A stretch of 64,000 bases of DNA from Lotus japonicus (taxonomy: Eukaryota; Streptophyta; Magnoliopsida; Fabales; Fabaceae): the NCBI RefSeq assembly GCF_012489685.1, contig NC_080045.1, positions 50,303,096 through 50,367,095 on the forward strand, written 5' to 3'. Made by a program: the position numbers and the translations under genes. The notes beneath the pieces are model-generated. The model saw only the letters and a list, made by a program, of their open reading frames with translations, searched no databases and was not told where the DNA came from. Positions 1-10,361 of the stretch are shown here, one piece after another. Every line of letters starts with the position of its first letter. The first letter of the stretch is position 1.

Positions 1-1542
1 CTTTAATACCACTTACTAGGGAAACTACGGGAGCAAGCGACAATGTGCTAATACAAAAGACATTCCTTAGAACCAAACACCACAACACCTCAGGGTGAAT
101 TCCAAATTGATCTTTTTTTTTTCAAAAGGACCTATTTTCAGGCTGGAGACTAGGGTGGACGTTTTAGACTTGGTTCATGAGTGGACCATGATTAAACGTA
201 ATTGGATCTTAGAATCTAAGAATATTCTTTAGATGAGTGGTTATGATTCATTTAGTGATAAAAAGGGTAAAAATGTAGACATCTCACTCTCTTCCAAAAC
301 ACTAGTAGGACTTCGTCCTCGACGGAGAATGAAAAACCATTGGTGATAGCTCCAATGACATTGATGAACCTGGTTCTAGCATCTCCTACGGTCTCAACCT
401 CTGACGAGCCACCAAGCAACCCGATGGAGAATACAACATCAATGCAGCACCGTCGTGTCGTGTTCTGCCTAAAGCGATGCTGCTAGAGAAGTTTAAGGAC
501 GATCTGGAAAGGCTCCCGCATGGCCAGGATCGTCATGTTCCATGAAATCCATGTTATAAATCCATGAAAAAATGGAAAAGAAAAGGGTTGACAAAGGAGG
601 AGGAGGATGTTTCCTTCCTCAAGAAATAAGAGAAAACTTCAGTCTTTCCTTCACAAATGGAGCACTACAATGAAGATGACTTCAAATCTGCTTTGTTGCA
701 TGCTTGAATTGTAGCTCCCAAGATAAAACTTGGATTTTAATTAACCTAACAAACAAAAGCTTGGATTTTTCTAAACCCAACTGACTGAACCTTAGATTTT
801 TCTGTTACAGGCACAAGGAAAATGGAAGGATAGCAAAACAATAAATGTGTGAAAAGCAAAACAACAACGCTGGTGAGGGATTGTCGAAATGGTGGACCAT
901 AGCAGCTTGTGACGACAATGCAATGGAGGGCTCATGGACAAGCAAACAGTTGTTACAACAACTCATGTGAGGGGGTTGTCAAGGAGGACGCGGTTCAAGG
1001 AGGAGAAAGGGTAGTAGTTGGGATGAGATGAGCAGGGAGCGGGAGGAAGAGTTAGAGGTAGGGGAGAGTGGTGGAAGAGAACGTGATTGTCCAAATAACG
1101 CTGAGTGGACCGGTAGACCAAAATATAAAAGGTTCACTCTAGCCTTCGTCATTTTCAAAACCTTCCTGGAAAAAAAAATTCCCCATAATTTTGGCTGATT
1201 ATATAGGAGTTGTGGGTGTGGGATCGTAATCTTTATTCGTCCACTTAAGCTCGTTACAAATAAAAAAAAACAGTATATAATTTTTTTATTGGACATTTTG
1301 GTATCTCTTCTCTTTGAATAAATATTCTACTTTTTCCATTTTTTTTTTCTATTGTGCTACTCTTTTCTTTTTCTTTGATTTCTGTGATTGTTCCTTCTTC
1401 AATGCATTGTGACTTTCCACTCCAAAATCTCAGTGAACATAAAAGATAAAATCTTGAATATTTGAGTGGCATTTTTCAAGCCTGGTTGAATAATTATAAT
1501 AAACACTGACTACTTTTGGAGCTGACATATATAGTATCAAAC
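1..1542. other. Intergenic region downstream of the Rab gene
   Basis: AT-rich DNA with only short chance reading frames on both strands. The one stretch that looks formerly coding is 345-545 (listed separately). Poly-T/A runs such as 1260-1350 are typical plant intergenic sequence. No promoter or RNA gene could be supported. Confidence 0.5.
345..545 (+). pseudogene. Possible MOS2/GPKOW-like (G-patch/KOW) gene fragment
   Basis: Unlike its AT-rich surroundings, this stretch is about half GC. One plus-strand frame reads from an acidic DSSNDIDEPG region into SISYGLNL, is stopped by TGA at about 402-404, then continues with RATKQPDGEYNI and LLEKFKDDLERLP before a second stop. In plant MOS2-type proteins a similar D-x-ISYGLNLR block followed by a basic helix ending near RLP precedes the G-patch domain. 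I see no G-patch or KOW continuation, so this would be a decayed scrap. The match is from memory of the family and only moderate; it could be a coincidental open frame. Confidence 0.35.
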
Positions 1543-3090
1543 CTAAGAGGAACAACAACCCTTTTTTGACTGCCCATCTGCTTCTAGATTTTCTCCTTGT
1601 ATAACCACACTCTTCCCATTTTCAATCCGCGGAACTTCATGTTTGCTGAGCTCTTGAGACATCATAACCTTCCGACTTAGAATGTTGTAGATCTCCTTTA
1701 CAACTGTTTGAAAAGCTGCTGCTACATTTGATGAATCAAGAGCTGATGTCTCCATGAAGAACAAACCCTGTGCTTCAGCTAAGGCCTTGCCTTCAGCAGT
1801 AGTCACCTCCCTTGCATCCTTAAGATCTGACTTGTTCCCAACAAGTATGGTGACAACGTTCATGTCAGAGTGAGCTGTTACATAAACACCAGTCCATTTA
1901 ATCCTCGTTTCATCATAATCAAAACCAAAGCTTGTGAGCACAAGTTCTTGAAGCAAGAAAAAAAAAAGGTGTCCTGTCAATACGTGTATGACTAAAACCA
2001 CTCACCTACACATTTTCTTATATACATATGCATGTGTGTACATATTATACATAAAGACTACCCAGAAGACTGGCATAAAAATTCAGAAGTTCAAAAGAAG
2101 AAAAGAGAAACAAAAACTATTGACTCTCAGTGAAGTAACTAGAAAGTAGAAACTAACACCGCATGCTTGCAGTTTAGAATTTACAAAACAGAATCACTTT
2201 AGAAGACGCAACAAAATTACCAAAAGGACATTAAATTTCCACAACACAAATGCAAAATTATATTGTATCAATACCAAAGTGGTTGAAAATTTCCTAAATA
2301 GCAACCTCACAAAGAACCCGCTTGGAAAAAAAAGAGCAAATAAAAAACTTCAAGATGGCAAAGAATTCATACATTAACAAATTCCAAAATCAGTAACCTC
2401 GTGAAGAAAGAAGCATGCGAAAACTTCAAGATGGCAAAGAAGGATTCAAGTGTAAAACATCTCGCTCCTGACCTTCATACCATTCTTCAACTTAGTCCTC
2501 ATGCAAAATTATCACAAAAAGTAGTCCCTCAATTATCTCCCCATTCTCCACATCACTCCAGGCAGAGATAGTTCGGGAACTAATGTAAAGGATGAAGAGG
2601 TTGTTTAAAGACTATCATGAATGGCAGGAGATAGTTCCGGGACTACTTTTCATGGGAATTTTGCATTAGGACTACGTTGAAAAAGCGTGTCAAGGTTAGG
2701 GATAAAATTTGGGGTTTACTTAAGGATTCAAACATAATTGTAATTCTTACTGTGAAGTTCGTTCAGCCATCGACCAATGCTATCAAACGTTTGGCGCCTG
2801 CTAATATCATATACTACAAGTGCTCCAACAGCGCCCCTATAATATGCAGATGTAACAGCTCTGAACCTCTCTTGCCCAGCTGTGTCCCATATCTGCGCTT
2901 TAATTTCCTTTCCATTTATATCGATCTTCTGAGTTTGGAACTCTACTCCTATAGTTGACTTTGAATTAGGATAAAACTCATCCCTGGCAAATCTCGCAAG
3001 TAAATTTGATTTCCCAACAGCTGAATCACCGATCAAAACAATCTTGAAAAGGTAATCCTCAGTCTTCTCATCTTCATTATAATGAGCCAT
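1543..3090 (-). CDS. RABA5A: Rab GTPase, RABA5a-like
   Basis: Two coding exons on the minus strand, 3090-2751 and 1874-1543, give 223 aa. The splice reads CACA|GTAAGA at the donor and TAACAG|CTCACT at the acceptor, joining ELH to THSDMN in frame. All small-GTPase motifs are present: P-loop GDSAVGKS at 21-28, switch II WDTAGQE at 68-74, NKSD at 127-130 and ETSAL at 155-159. The C terminus is a CCSS double-cysteine site for geranylgeranylation. The sequence is closest in my memory to Arabidopsis RABA5a of the plant Rab11 group, which acts in trans-Golgi/endosome to plasma-membrane traffic. Length is normal for the group. An AG directly before the ATG at 3091 suggests a 5'-UTR intron; a pyrimidine-preceded block around 3181-3216 could be an upstream non-coding exon. 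No lesion is visible. Confidence 0.93.
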
Positions 3091-4581
3091 CTACAAATCC
3101 CAAGGATTGCCAGTGTGTAGAAACAAATCAACAATAAATAATCATCATGGTCTCTGGCCCCTTCCCAATACTAGAATGTTACCTAAGATGAGAACAAGGA
3201 TCAAACAAAGAAACCTGAAAGACAGAATGGTTGCATCAGCGACACAATTTGTACTTCCACAAAAATGTTAAGATTCATGACATAGTATATATCTACCTAA
3301 TGAAGCAACCATTGACTGTTTCTAGCACACAGAATAGCATCCACCATCATTATCCAGCCCCTCAACTCAAATGGACCCGAAAACTTTCTGGGGTACCTGA
3401 ATGCGTCAGTTTCAATAAACATCACAGTCAAATGAAGTATTATAACTAGAAAGGAAAGAGGAGTAGAAGAAGCATTTGTGAAGGTTCTGATAACTGTGTT
3501 TCATTCAAAGCTAGAGAGTATTCCTGATAGTAAAATATTTGGTATTCTTTTTACCAATCGTTTCTTGAGAAAAAAGAAATGCCAGTACAAGTTAGAATCA
3601 AAACAAAATGATAACCTTGGCCAAGAATACATGAAATTCATCTCCATAAATTGTTACAACTCTCGCCAATAATCTAAAGATCTACCAACACAACCAACAA
3701 GTGTATGGGGGGGTGGGGGGGGGGGGGGGATGGGTAAGTTCACAATATCAGAACTCTCATCCCTAAGCACCAAATTGTAACTCACACATGATGCTGATTG
3801 AACTGTATCACAATTTAAGACAAGTCAACAGAACCGGGAAATTTCGAGCTCTTTTAGTTTCTATGATGAAAGAAGTTCGTCAGAAAGAAGCATACAAATT
3901 TTCAAATTTCATTTTTACACCAATAAATCACTAAAAAAGCAATGTCCCAGAGGAGAGGTACATGGTTTCCTTTACTGTTATCCTTATTCTCCTTGTTGTA
4001 TTGTAGTCTGACTTGGCGGCCACGGGTTCCTTGTGCGCATTCCAACTAAAGTCATTAAACTTCAAAGCCATTAAACTTCGCCAGAAATATTGATTTCGAT
4101 CAGTTTTCTTTTAGCCTTGATAAACCATGATAAAGAGTTTTATTTATACTATGTTTGCTTCCTAGCATACTGAAAACCAAGCATAGAGTGCTAAATCTTT
4201 TCCTCCTAGCATAAAAAAAATCAAGTATTAAATCAGTTCACTGTTCAGGAGATGATTTATACAGGAAAAGATGGTCCAATTCAGGTTTATAACTTGATAG
4301 ATAATTTTGGCGCACAAACAGGCACTCCACAGCCCACTATGGTTAGATTGATAAGAGAAAACGATCAGACTTTCCAAGCATAATTCTACCTACCAGTTTT
4401 TTAGAGGGGGAGCTTATTTGACCCCTGAAAAATAATTGTTGACAATGTGAGTTTTATAATTAATGAGGTGAGTTCTCTAAACTGTGGGTGGTAAGTTACT
4501 GGTAAATCATTTGGGACAGGTATGTTTATAGATGTCTAGATAGAAAGTTCTGCAGGAGGTAAAGTCAACATGTATAAATAC
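3091..4581. other. Upstream of Rab gene, possible 5'-UTR introns
   Basis: No open coding sequence. On the minus strand TCTGTCTTTCAG precedes a 36-nt block (3216-3181) ended by GTAACA, and TTTGTAG ends at 3091 next to the Rab ATG, which would fit short 5'-UTR exons and introns. A poly-G run (3708-3729) has one T in it. A second G run lies at 5077-5088. Otherwise featureless AT-rich DNA. Confidence 0.35.
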
Positions 4582-4660
4582 CTCAACTTCCTTTTCTCGT
4601 TTTCCCCTCAGCTCCAGCAACTCCAGCTTACCCTTCCACTCAGTCTTTACAATCTCAATC
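4582..4660 (-). CDS. Orphan exon encoding a charged coiled-coil segment
   Basis: On the minus strand a 79-nt block is flanked by TTATTACCAG and GAG|GTATTT, good acceptor and donor sequences. It reads IEIVKTEWKGKLELLELRG then KREKEVE, a heptad-like acidic/basic helix. I could not chain it to another exon with confidence. It might belong to a gene whose 5' end is near 12.8-13.0 kb on the same strand, which would place the retrotransposon at 5316-10756 inside an intron. The plus strand of the same block is also flanked by a pyrimidine tract plus AG and a GTAAT, so the strand is not certain. Confidence 0.35.
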
Positions 4661-5310
4661 CTGGTAATAAGTAAAAATGTCTTAAGATTATTCTTACCAA
4701 GAGATAATATGGTGATTTTCTTACATCACAAAAAAGGGTAAAACTTAAAAGGTGTCAAATAAGTGTCAAGTAGACCAATATCTAAGACCAGAGGAAGAAA
4801 CACTCAGGATTTAATGAAGCTGATTTTTATGGTATCGATGGATCCATGTAGCCAACACTATCTAATTTGGCATGAACTAATTAGCACACAAGTTTACAAT
4901 CCTGAGTGAAAAGTCATTCACATATGAATGATTTTATTATATATAGCAATCACCTCACACAACCTATTTAAGCCTAAAACATGGTCATGGCACATGCCCA
5001 CTGAAAGTTTAGATTTATGGATCATAAAGAATGTAATCACCTTTTAAAAAAAATAGCCAATTTTTCTTTTTATTTGGGGGGGGGGGGAGCATGTCAAATT
5101 GAAAACCCTATAACCTAAAACACCCTACAACCAGTAAAGCACATTGTGAAACATCAGCAGTAGAGGGCAGGTCAAAATTAATGTGTCAAACGAAGCAGAA
5201 ATTGTGAAACACTAGCAACAGAGAGCAGGTCAAAGTCGAACAAAGCAGAATTGCAGCATGAAAGGGACGATGACAAGGAGAGGAACGAGGTTGCAGCACG
5301 AAAAACCTCG
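4661..5310. other. Left flank of the chromovirus
   Basis: AT-rich sequence without genes. A G run occurs at 5077-5088. Around 5150-5300 a short phrase (gagcaggtcaaa, gcagaa, gttgcagcacgaaa) is repeated with variation. The last five bases before the LTR, 5311-5315 (AGTTG), are the left target-site duplication of the element that follows. Confidence 0.5.
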
Positions 5311-5315
5311 AGTTG

Positions 5316-5710
5316 TGATGGAAACCCAAAACAGAAAATAGAACTGAAAGCAATGAAACAGTAATCAGGATTGTTTATTGATGAATTGGAAATCGTTACA
5401 GAGAAGGAAAAGCCTTTCCTAGACTGACCAGAGCCAAGCTCCTATAGGAAGCTATTGCTTCCTACCCATTACTACACGCTCAATGATTCCAGAATCCCCT
5501 CTCTACCTCTCACTACCTTCCTTATATTATGGAATGGATTACAATCCTACCTCCCCTCTCTCTCACCAGCTCACCAGCTGTGCTGTTAGTTAGTTACTAC
5601 TCCCTTTGTCCCTTTTGCCCCTTCTAGAGTATACCTTCCACTCTTTGGGCTTCGACCCCACATGGACTAATGACTCACTTGGGCCAGCTGCTGGATCATA
5701 GTTCCTAACA
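5316..5710 (-). repeat. 3' LTR of the chromovirus
   Basis: 395 bp, TG...CA termini, same sequence as 10362-10756 by eye. On the element strand this is the downstream LTR. The gag-pol frame ends inside it (stop at 5590), so about 120 nt of LTR is also coding. The bases just upstream on the element strand (AGACGGCGGCAT) are a poor polypurine tract and are coding as well. Confidence 0.95.
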
Positions 5711-8700
5711 ATGCCGCCGTCTGAACTCACAACCTTGTCCCCAAGGTTGAAGTTTGGGTATAAACTCATGATGGTGAGGGCATCCTCCCAGGTAGCCTCC
5801 TCAGCAGTTTTGCCTTGCCATTTAATTAGTAGCTGCTGAATGGTGTCACCCTGCAACTTCACCATGCGAGTGGCTAAAACAGTGTCGGGTGTGTCCTTGT
5901 CATCACACTCTCCCTCCAATTGATCTGGCAAATCTGCTTCTGCAGAGTAGTCCCCAATCGCCTTCTTGAGCAATGACACATGAAACACAGGATGAACTCG
6001 CGATCCTTCTGGTAAACGTAACCTGTAAGCCACCGCACCCACACGAGCCACGATAGGATAAGGCCCATAGTATCGGGCTGCCAGCTTTGCATGAACCCGG
6101 GTTACTACAGATTGTTGACGATGTGCGCGAAGCTTCACAAAGACCCATTCCCCGACAGTAAATGATTTTTCAACCCGCTTAGTGTCAGCTTGTGACTTCA
6201 TTCGACCCTGGGCTCGCAAGAGTTGTGCCTTCAACTGGCGCAGAACCTCATCTCGATCAACCAATTCACGTTGCACTGCGTCAACCCTGGTCTCCCCGAG
6301 TCCCCAGCATGTGATTGCTGGGGGTTTGCGTCCATAAACAACCTCGAACGGGGTCATATGTGTGGCTGAGTGGTAAGATGTATTGAACCAATACTCAGCC
6401 CAATGGATCCAAGTTGCCCACGTTTTAGGTTGATCAGCCGAAAAACAACACAAATACGTTTCCAAACAGCGATTTACGACTTCCGTTTGTCCATCCGATT
6501 CGGGGTGGTACGCGGAACTCATATTCAACTGTGTGCCCTGCAACCGGAAAAGCTCTTTCCAGAAATGACTCATAAATACTGGGTCCCGGTCGCTCACAAT
6601 GGATGAGGGAACTCCATGCAAACGTATGACTTCCTTGGCAAACAATTCAGCGATGCTCTTCGCAGTATAGGGGTGCTTCAGCGGAATGAAGTGACAGAAC
6701 TTGGATAGGCGATCCACGACCACTAGCACTGCCTCGTATCCCCTGGATTTAGGTAGGCCAGTTATGAAATCAATCGAGAGATCTTCCCACACCTGATTTG
6801 GGATGGGTAGAGGCTGCAGCAAGCCTGCGGGCGATGAGGCCATGTACTTTTGTCTTTGGCATGTATCACAGCTACGAACAAACTCTTGCACCGTGTTCTT
6901 CATGCCTACCCAATAGATGTTGGCCGCGAGCCGCCGATAGGTGCGGAGAAATCCGGAGTGCCCGCCATGTGGGGTGGTATGAAATTCCTTTAACATCTGT
7001 GGAATTAGAGAGGAAGTGTGTGACAAAACCAGCCTCCCTTTGTACAACAGAATTCCCTGCTGTAGACTGAATTCCGGATGAGTTGATGGGTCATTTTGTA
7101 ACTCCATGATCACATGCTTAAGTTTTGCATCCTGCTGAATCTCTGTTGCTATCAACTGGTGATCTTCCCAGCGCGGGTACGTGCACACGGTCCTGATCTC
7201 ACCATATTCCCCAACGCGCGATAGCGCATCTGCTCCCTTATTTAACTTCCCAGGTTTATAAACGATATCAAAGTCATACCCCAATAGCTTCGCGGCCCAA
7301 TTCTGTTGTTCCCCAGTAATAATCTTTTGATGGAGCAATTCTTTAAGACTCTTCTGATCAGTAGACACAAGAAATTTCCGTCCCAATAAGTAAGGACGCC
7401 AGTGCTGTATCGCCAAAGCTACTGCCATAAGCTCTTTCTCATAGGCGGACTTAGCGAGGTTCCGTGGTCCTAAGGCCTTGCTATAGTATGCTATGGGTTT
7501 CTTGTCTTGCATCAAAATCGCCCCGAGGCCACACCCCGACGCATCACACTCAATTAGGAATTCCTTCTCAAAATCTGGAAGTGCCAAAACAGGGGCCGTT
7601 GTGAGCTTCCCTTTTAGAGTTTCAAATGCATTTTGTGCTGCAGCTCCCCACTGAAAAGCATCTTTCTTTGTCAAGTCTGTGAGTGGCCTTGCTATTTTCC
7701 CATAATCCCGAATAAATTTCCTGTAGTAACCGGTTAATCCAAGAAAACCTCTCACCCCTTTTACATTCTTGGGCACGGGCCAACTCTTGACACTCGCTAC
7801 CTTGCTAGGATCAACCGCCACTCCCTGTGCTGAAATCAGGTGCCCCAAGTATTCAACTGAGTCTTGCGCAAATTGACATTTCTTCTTGTTTGCTGTCAAG
7901 TGTTGCTGTTGGAGGAGTTGTAAGACCTTCTCAAGATGCAATAGGTGCGTTTCCCAGTCGCTGCTATACACTAGAATATCATCAAAAAATACAAGCACTC
8001 CCTTCCGGAGCATGGGACGAAAAACTGCGTTCATCAAACTCTGAAACGTCGATGGTGCGTTCATGAGACCGAACGGCATTACGAGGAATTCGTAGTGCCC
8101 TTCATGGGTACGAAATGCCGTTTTATGCACATCCTCTGCCCTTACGCGAACCTGATGATACCCCGACTTGAGATCAAGCTTTGAGAAAAATTTAGCACCA
8201 TTCAACTCATCGAGCAGCTCTTCAATTACGGGAATGGGAAACTTGTCAGGGACTGTTACCTTATTGAGTGCGCGGTAATCCACGCACATACGCCATGACT
8301 GGTCCTTCTTCTTGACCAAGAGCACTGGACTGGAGTAAGCGCTTGAGCTATGTCGTATGATGCCGGCTGACAACATCTCCTGAACCTGCCTTTCAATTTC
8401 ATTTTTATGGGTATGGGGATAACGATATGGCCTGACGTTGACTGGTCCCTGCCCTTCCTTTATGTTGATACAATGCTCTTTGCCTCGACTCGGGGGTAGC
8501 CCCTCCTGAGCTTCAAACACACTGTCATACTCTTGCAACAACTTCTGCAAGCTTTCCTGTTGCGCTGCCTCTAGATGCTGACCTTTGGGAACCTCATGCC
8601 GGTGCTCCAAGAGTCCAAACGCTAGCTTGCTGTCAAGGTCAGACCTTCTCAGGATGCTCTGCAACGCCCCCATGGAACTTCCGCCAGCACTAAGACCCTG

Positions 8701-10320
8701 TAGCCTGACCCACTGTGTGCCGTGCCAGAAACTCATAGTATGCTTTCCCCAATTAGCAATTGTATCTCCCAACGTCTTGAGCCATTCAATTCCCAGCACA
8801 ATATCAGGGCCTCCCAGATCAAACAAATGGGGTGTGCACGAGAACTTGTAATCCCCAATCTCCAGGTCAAGCTCCTTACACTTACCTCTGGTGTGAGTCT
8901 GGAAACCATCTCCCAACTTGATGGACATCCGTGGAGTGTCTTCCACTTCCCAGCTCATTCGTTGCACAACCTTGTGGTCAACGAAATTATGAGTGGCTCC
9001 GCTGTCGACTAACACGAGCACGAGCACCCCTCGCACTTTTCCTTGTAGCCTCATGGTTTGTGGCGGCTCACCATGGTCGACGAGATTGCACAAACTCATT
9101 ATGCTTAGCTCACCATCGACCTCGTCTTCCATCTCGTTCATCTCTACGGCGAGAATGTTCCCATCACCGGCGTCGTCGTCGCCGTCTTCGACGAGCAGCA
9201 CTCGGAGTTGACGATCGAGGCACTTGTGCATTGGGTGGAAAGGGCCTCCACATTTGAAGCACTGACCCTTTTGTTTCCGCTCCAATAGTTCATGATAAGT
9301 GAGATGGGAGAAACCCCTGTCACGTGGACCGGCCCTCCTAGCTTCTGTTGTTGCCTTGGGGTCTCCTTTTGGGCCACCAAAAACTGGTTTAGTAGTAGTC
9401 GCGGGCCCATTATCCTTAGTGCCTTTGACCCAGACCCAATCGGTGCTTCCCGGGCGACCCGGCCTCGTTGGGCCAGTCCGAAAACCCGCTCCACCAATCC
9501 TCGAACTACGGTTATAACCCGACCCGGCTTCACCCCTTACTTCCTTCTCCACCGCACGAGCGATCAAGAGCAATCTTGAGCGGTTCACTCCGCCCATCGC
9601 CACCAAGCTCCTCACCTTTCCCCGTATCTCTTCTTTCAGACCATGCAAGAAGTATCCCTGGTATTGCTTCTCAGGTAATTTTGGGATTTGGGCCGTCAAA
9701 TATTCGAACTCGGTAATGTACTCCTCCACCGTACCTTTCTGACGCAACTCAGTCAATTGCACGTACACGTCACCGTCGCCGTGACCGCCATAACGCTCCA
9801 GAAGAGCTTGACGCAACTTCTCCCACGTCAGGGGAGCTTCTGATTCGAGCAAAGAGTTGTAAAAATGGATGGTGGGTCCATCCATGCTGAGCTGAGCGAG
9901 GCTCACCTTGACCTCCGGTGAAGTCTCTTGCACACGGAAATACACCTCCGCGCGTGAGATCCAGCCCGCCGGGTCTCTCCCGTCGAAGATCGGCAACTCT
10001 ACCTTCTTTACTGACTGGCGAAACTCCGCCAACGCATCGCCGTGTAGAGGTTGCGTTCGTGGTCCTCCTCCGTTCGCTTCAGGTTGCTCAGGAACCTCAG
10101 CGCTTGAGCTTTCTCCCTTGTCTCGGTTTGCACTTGCATCTTCCCTGTGTGACATTTTTCCTAACGATCGTTCCATCATCGCAATCAACGATGCAGGAAG
10201 ATCCTTCATCGCCGTCGTAACAGCTACCAGCGACGTTCGCATCTCAGCGAGCTCGCCTTCAAGAGCATCAAGCTTTGCTTCCATCGAGTTTGTCGTGTGT
10301 TTGGATTTTCTGGGTGGCAT
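5590..10320 (-). CDS. gag-pol: Gag-pol polyprotein with chromodomain (Ty3/gypsy)
   Basis: A single 1576-aa frame. In order: gag (about 1-340) with a CCHC zinc knuckle at 354-367 (C-x2-C-x4-H-x4-C); aspartic protease with DSGATHNF from 439; reverse transcriptase about 640-870 with VFFDDILVYS as the catalytic box at 777-786; RNase H about 918-1035 with D925; integrase with an HHCC zinc site (H1114, H1118, C1151, C1154) and DDE triad D1184, D1244, E1280 (35-residue D-E spacing); and a chromodomain about 1480-1530 (LLIKWQGKTAEEATWED). Protease, RT and integrase key residues are all present. The start ATG is only 41 nt from the LTR edge, so the leader is very short. The last 40 residues are encoded by the LTR. 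The product would copy the element and direct integration; chromodomains are thought to guide chromatin targeting. Confidence 0.95.
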   Translation of the reverse strand: MPPRKSKHTTNSMEAKLDALEGELAEMRTSLVAVTTAMKDLPASLIAMMERSLGKMSHREDASANRDKGESSSAEVPEQPEANGGGPRTQPLHGDALAEFRQSVKKVELPIFDGRDPAGWISRAEVYFRVQETSPEVKVSLAQLSMDGPTIHFYNSLLESEAPLTWEKLRQALLERYGGHGDGDVYVQLTELRQKGTVEEYITEFEYLTAQIPKLPEKQYQGYFLHGLKEEIRGKVRSLVAMGGVNRSRLLLIARAVEKEVRGEAGSGYNRSSRIGGAGFRTGPTRPGRPGSTDWVWVKGTKDNGPATTTKPVFGGPKGDPKATTEARRAGPRDRGFSHLTYHELLERKQKGQCFKCGGPFHPMHKCLDRQLRVLLVEDGDDDAGDGNILAVEMNEMEDEVDGELSIMSLCNLVDHGEPPQTMRLQGKVRGVLVLVLVDSGATHNFVDHKVVQRMSWEVEDTPRMSIKLGDGFQTHTRGKCKELDLEIGDYKFSCTPHLFDLGGPDIVLGIEWLKTLGDTIANWGKHTMSFWHGTQWVRLQGLSAGGSSMGALQSILRRSDLDSKLAFGLLEHRHEVPKGQHLEAAQQESLQKLLQEYDSVFEAQEGLPPSRGKEHCINIKEGQGPVNVRPYRYPHTHKNEIERQVQEMLSAGIIRHSSSAYSSPVLLVKKKDQSWRMCVDYRALNKVTVPDKFPIPVIEELLDELNGAKFFSKLDLKSGYHQVRVRAEDVHKTAFRTHEGHYEFLVMPFGLMNAPSTFQSLMNAVFRPMLRKGVLVFFDDILVYSSDWETHLLHLEKVLQLLQQQHLTANKKKCQFAQDSVEYLGHLISAQGVAVDPSKVASVKSWPVPKNVKGVRGFLGLTGYYRKFIRDYGKIARPLTDLTKKDAFQWGAAAQNAFETLKGKLTTAPVLALPDFEKEFLIECDASGCGLGAILMQDKKPIAYYSKALGPRNLAKSAYEKELMAVALAIQHWRPYLLGRKFLVSTDQKSLKELLHQKIITGEQQNWAAKLLGYDFDIVYKPGKLNKGADALSRVGEYGEIRTVCTYPRWEDHQLIATEIQQDAKLKHVIMELQNDPSTHPEFSLQQGILLYKGRLVLSHTSSLIPQMLKEFHTTPHGGHSGFLRTYRRLAANIYWVGMKNTVQEFVRSCDTCQRQKYMASSPAGLLQPLPIPNQVWEDLSIDFITGLPKSRGYEAVLVVVDRLSKFCHFIPLKHPYTAKSIAELFAKEVIRLHGVPSSIVSDRDPVFMSHFWKELFRLQGTQLNMSSAYHPESDGQTEVVNRCLETYLCCFSADQPKTWATWIHWAEYWFNTSYHSATHMTPFEVVYGRKPPAITCWGLGETRVDAVQRELVDRDEVLRQLKAQLLRAQGRMKSQADTKRVEKSFTVGEWVFVKLRAHRQQSVVTRVHAKLAARYYGPYPIVARVGAVAYRLRLPEGSRVHPVFHVSLLKKAIGDYSAEADLPDQLEGECDDKDTPDTVLATRMVKLQGDTIQQLLIKWQGKTAEEATWEDALTIMSLYPNFNLGDKVVSSDGGIVRNYDPAAGPSESLVHVGSKPKEWKVYSRRGKRDKGSSN

Positions 10321-10340
10321 TCACTGGTTCCGGCGAATCA

Positions 10341-10358
10341 ATCCGGCAGGTCGGACCA
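10341..10358 (-). promoter_or_regulatory. Primer-binding site matching tRNA-Tyr 3' end
   Basis: On the element strand, three bases (AAT) after the 5' LTR comes TGGTCCGACCTGCCGGAT. Its reverse complement ends in GGTCGGACCA, and with the CCGGC of a T-arm stem this fits the 3' end of plant tRNA-Tyr as I recall it over 18 nt. Most plant LTR elements use initiator tRNA-Met, so this is less usual. Confidence 0.75.
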
Positions 10359-10361
10359 ATT

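Noticed and set aside
979..1472. Overlapping minus-strand frames
   Set aside because: Low-complexity, no homology recognised, no splice or start context.
3708..3729. Poly-G tract as a functional element
   Set aside because: Simple homopolymer, also seen at 5077-5088 and 62012-62023; may partly reflect sequencing of runs.
9144..9533. 129-codon minus frame and similar frames on both strands across 5874-10387
   Set aside because: Shadows of the gag-pol coding sequence, which fully explains the region.
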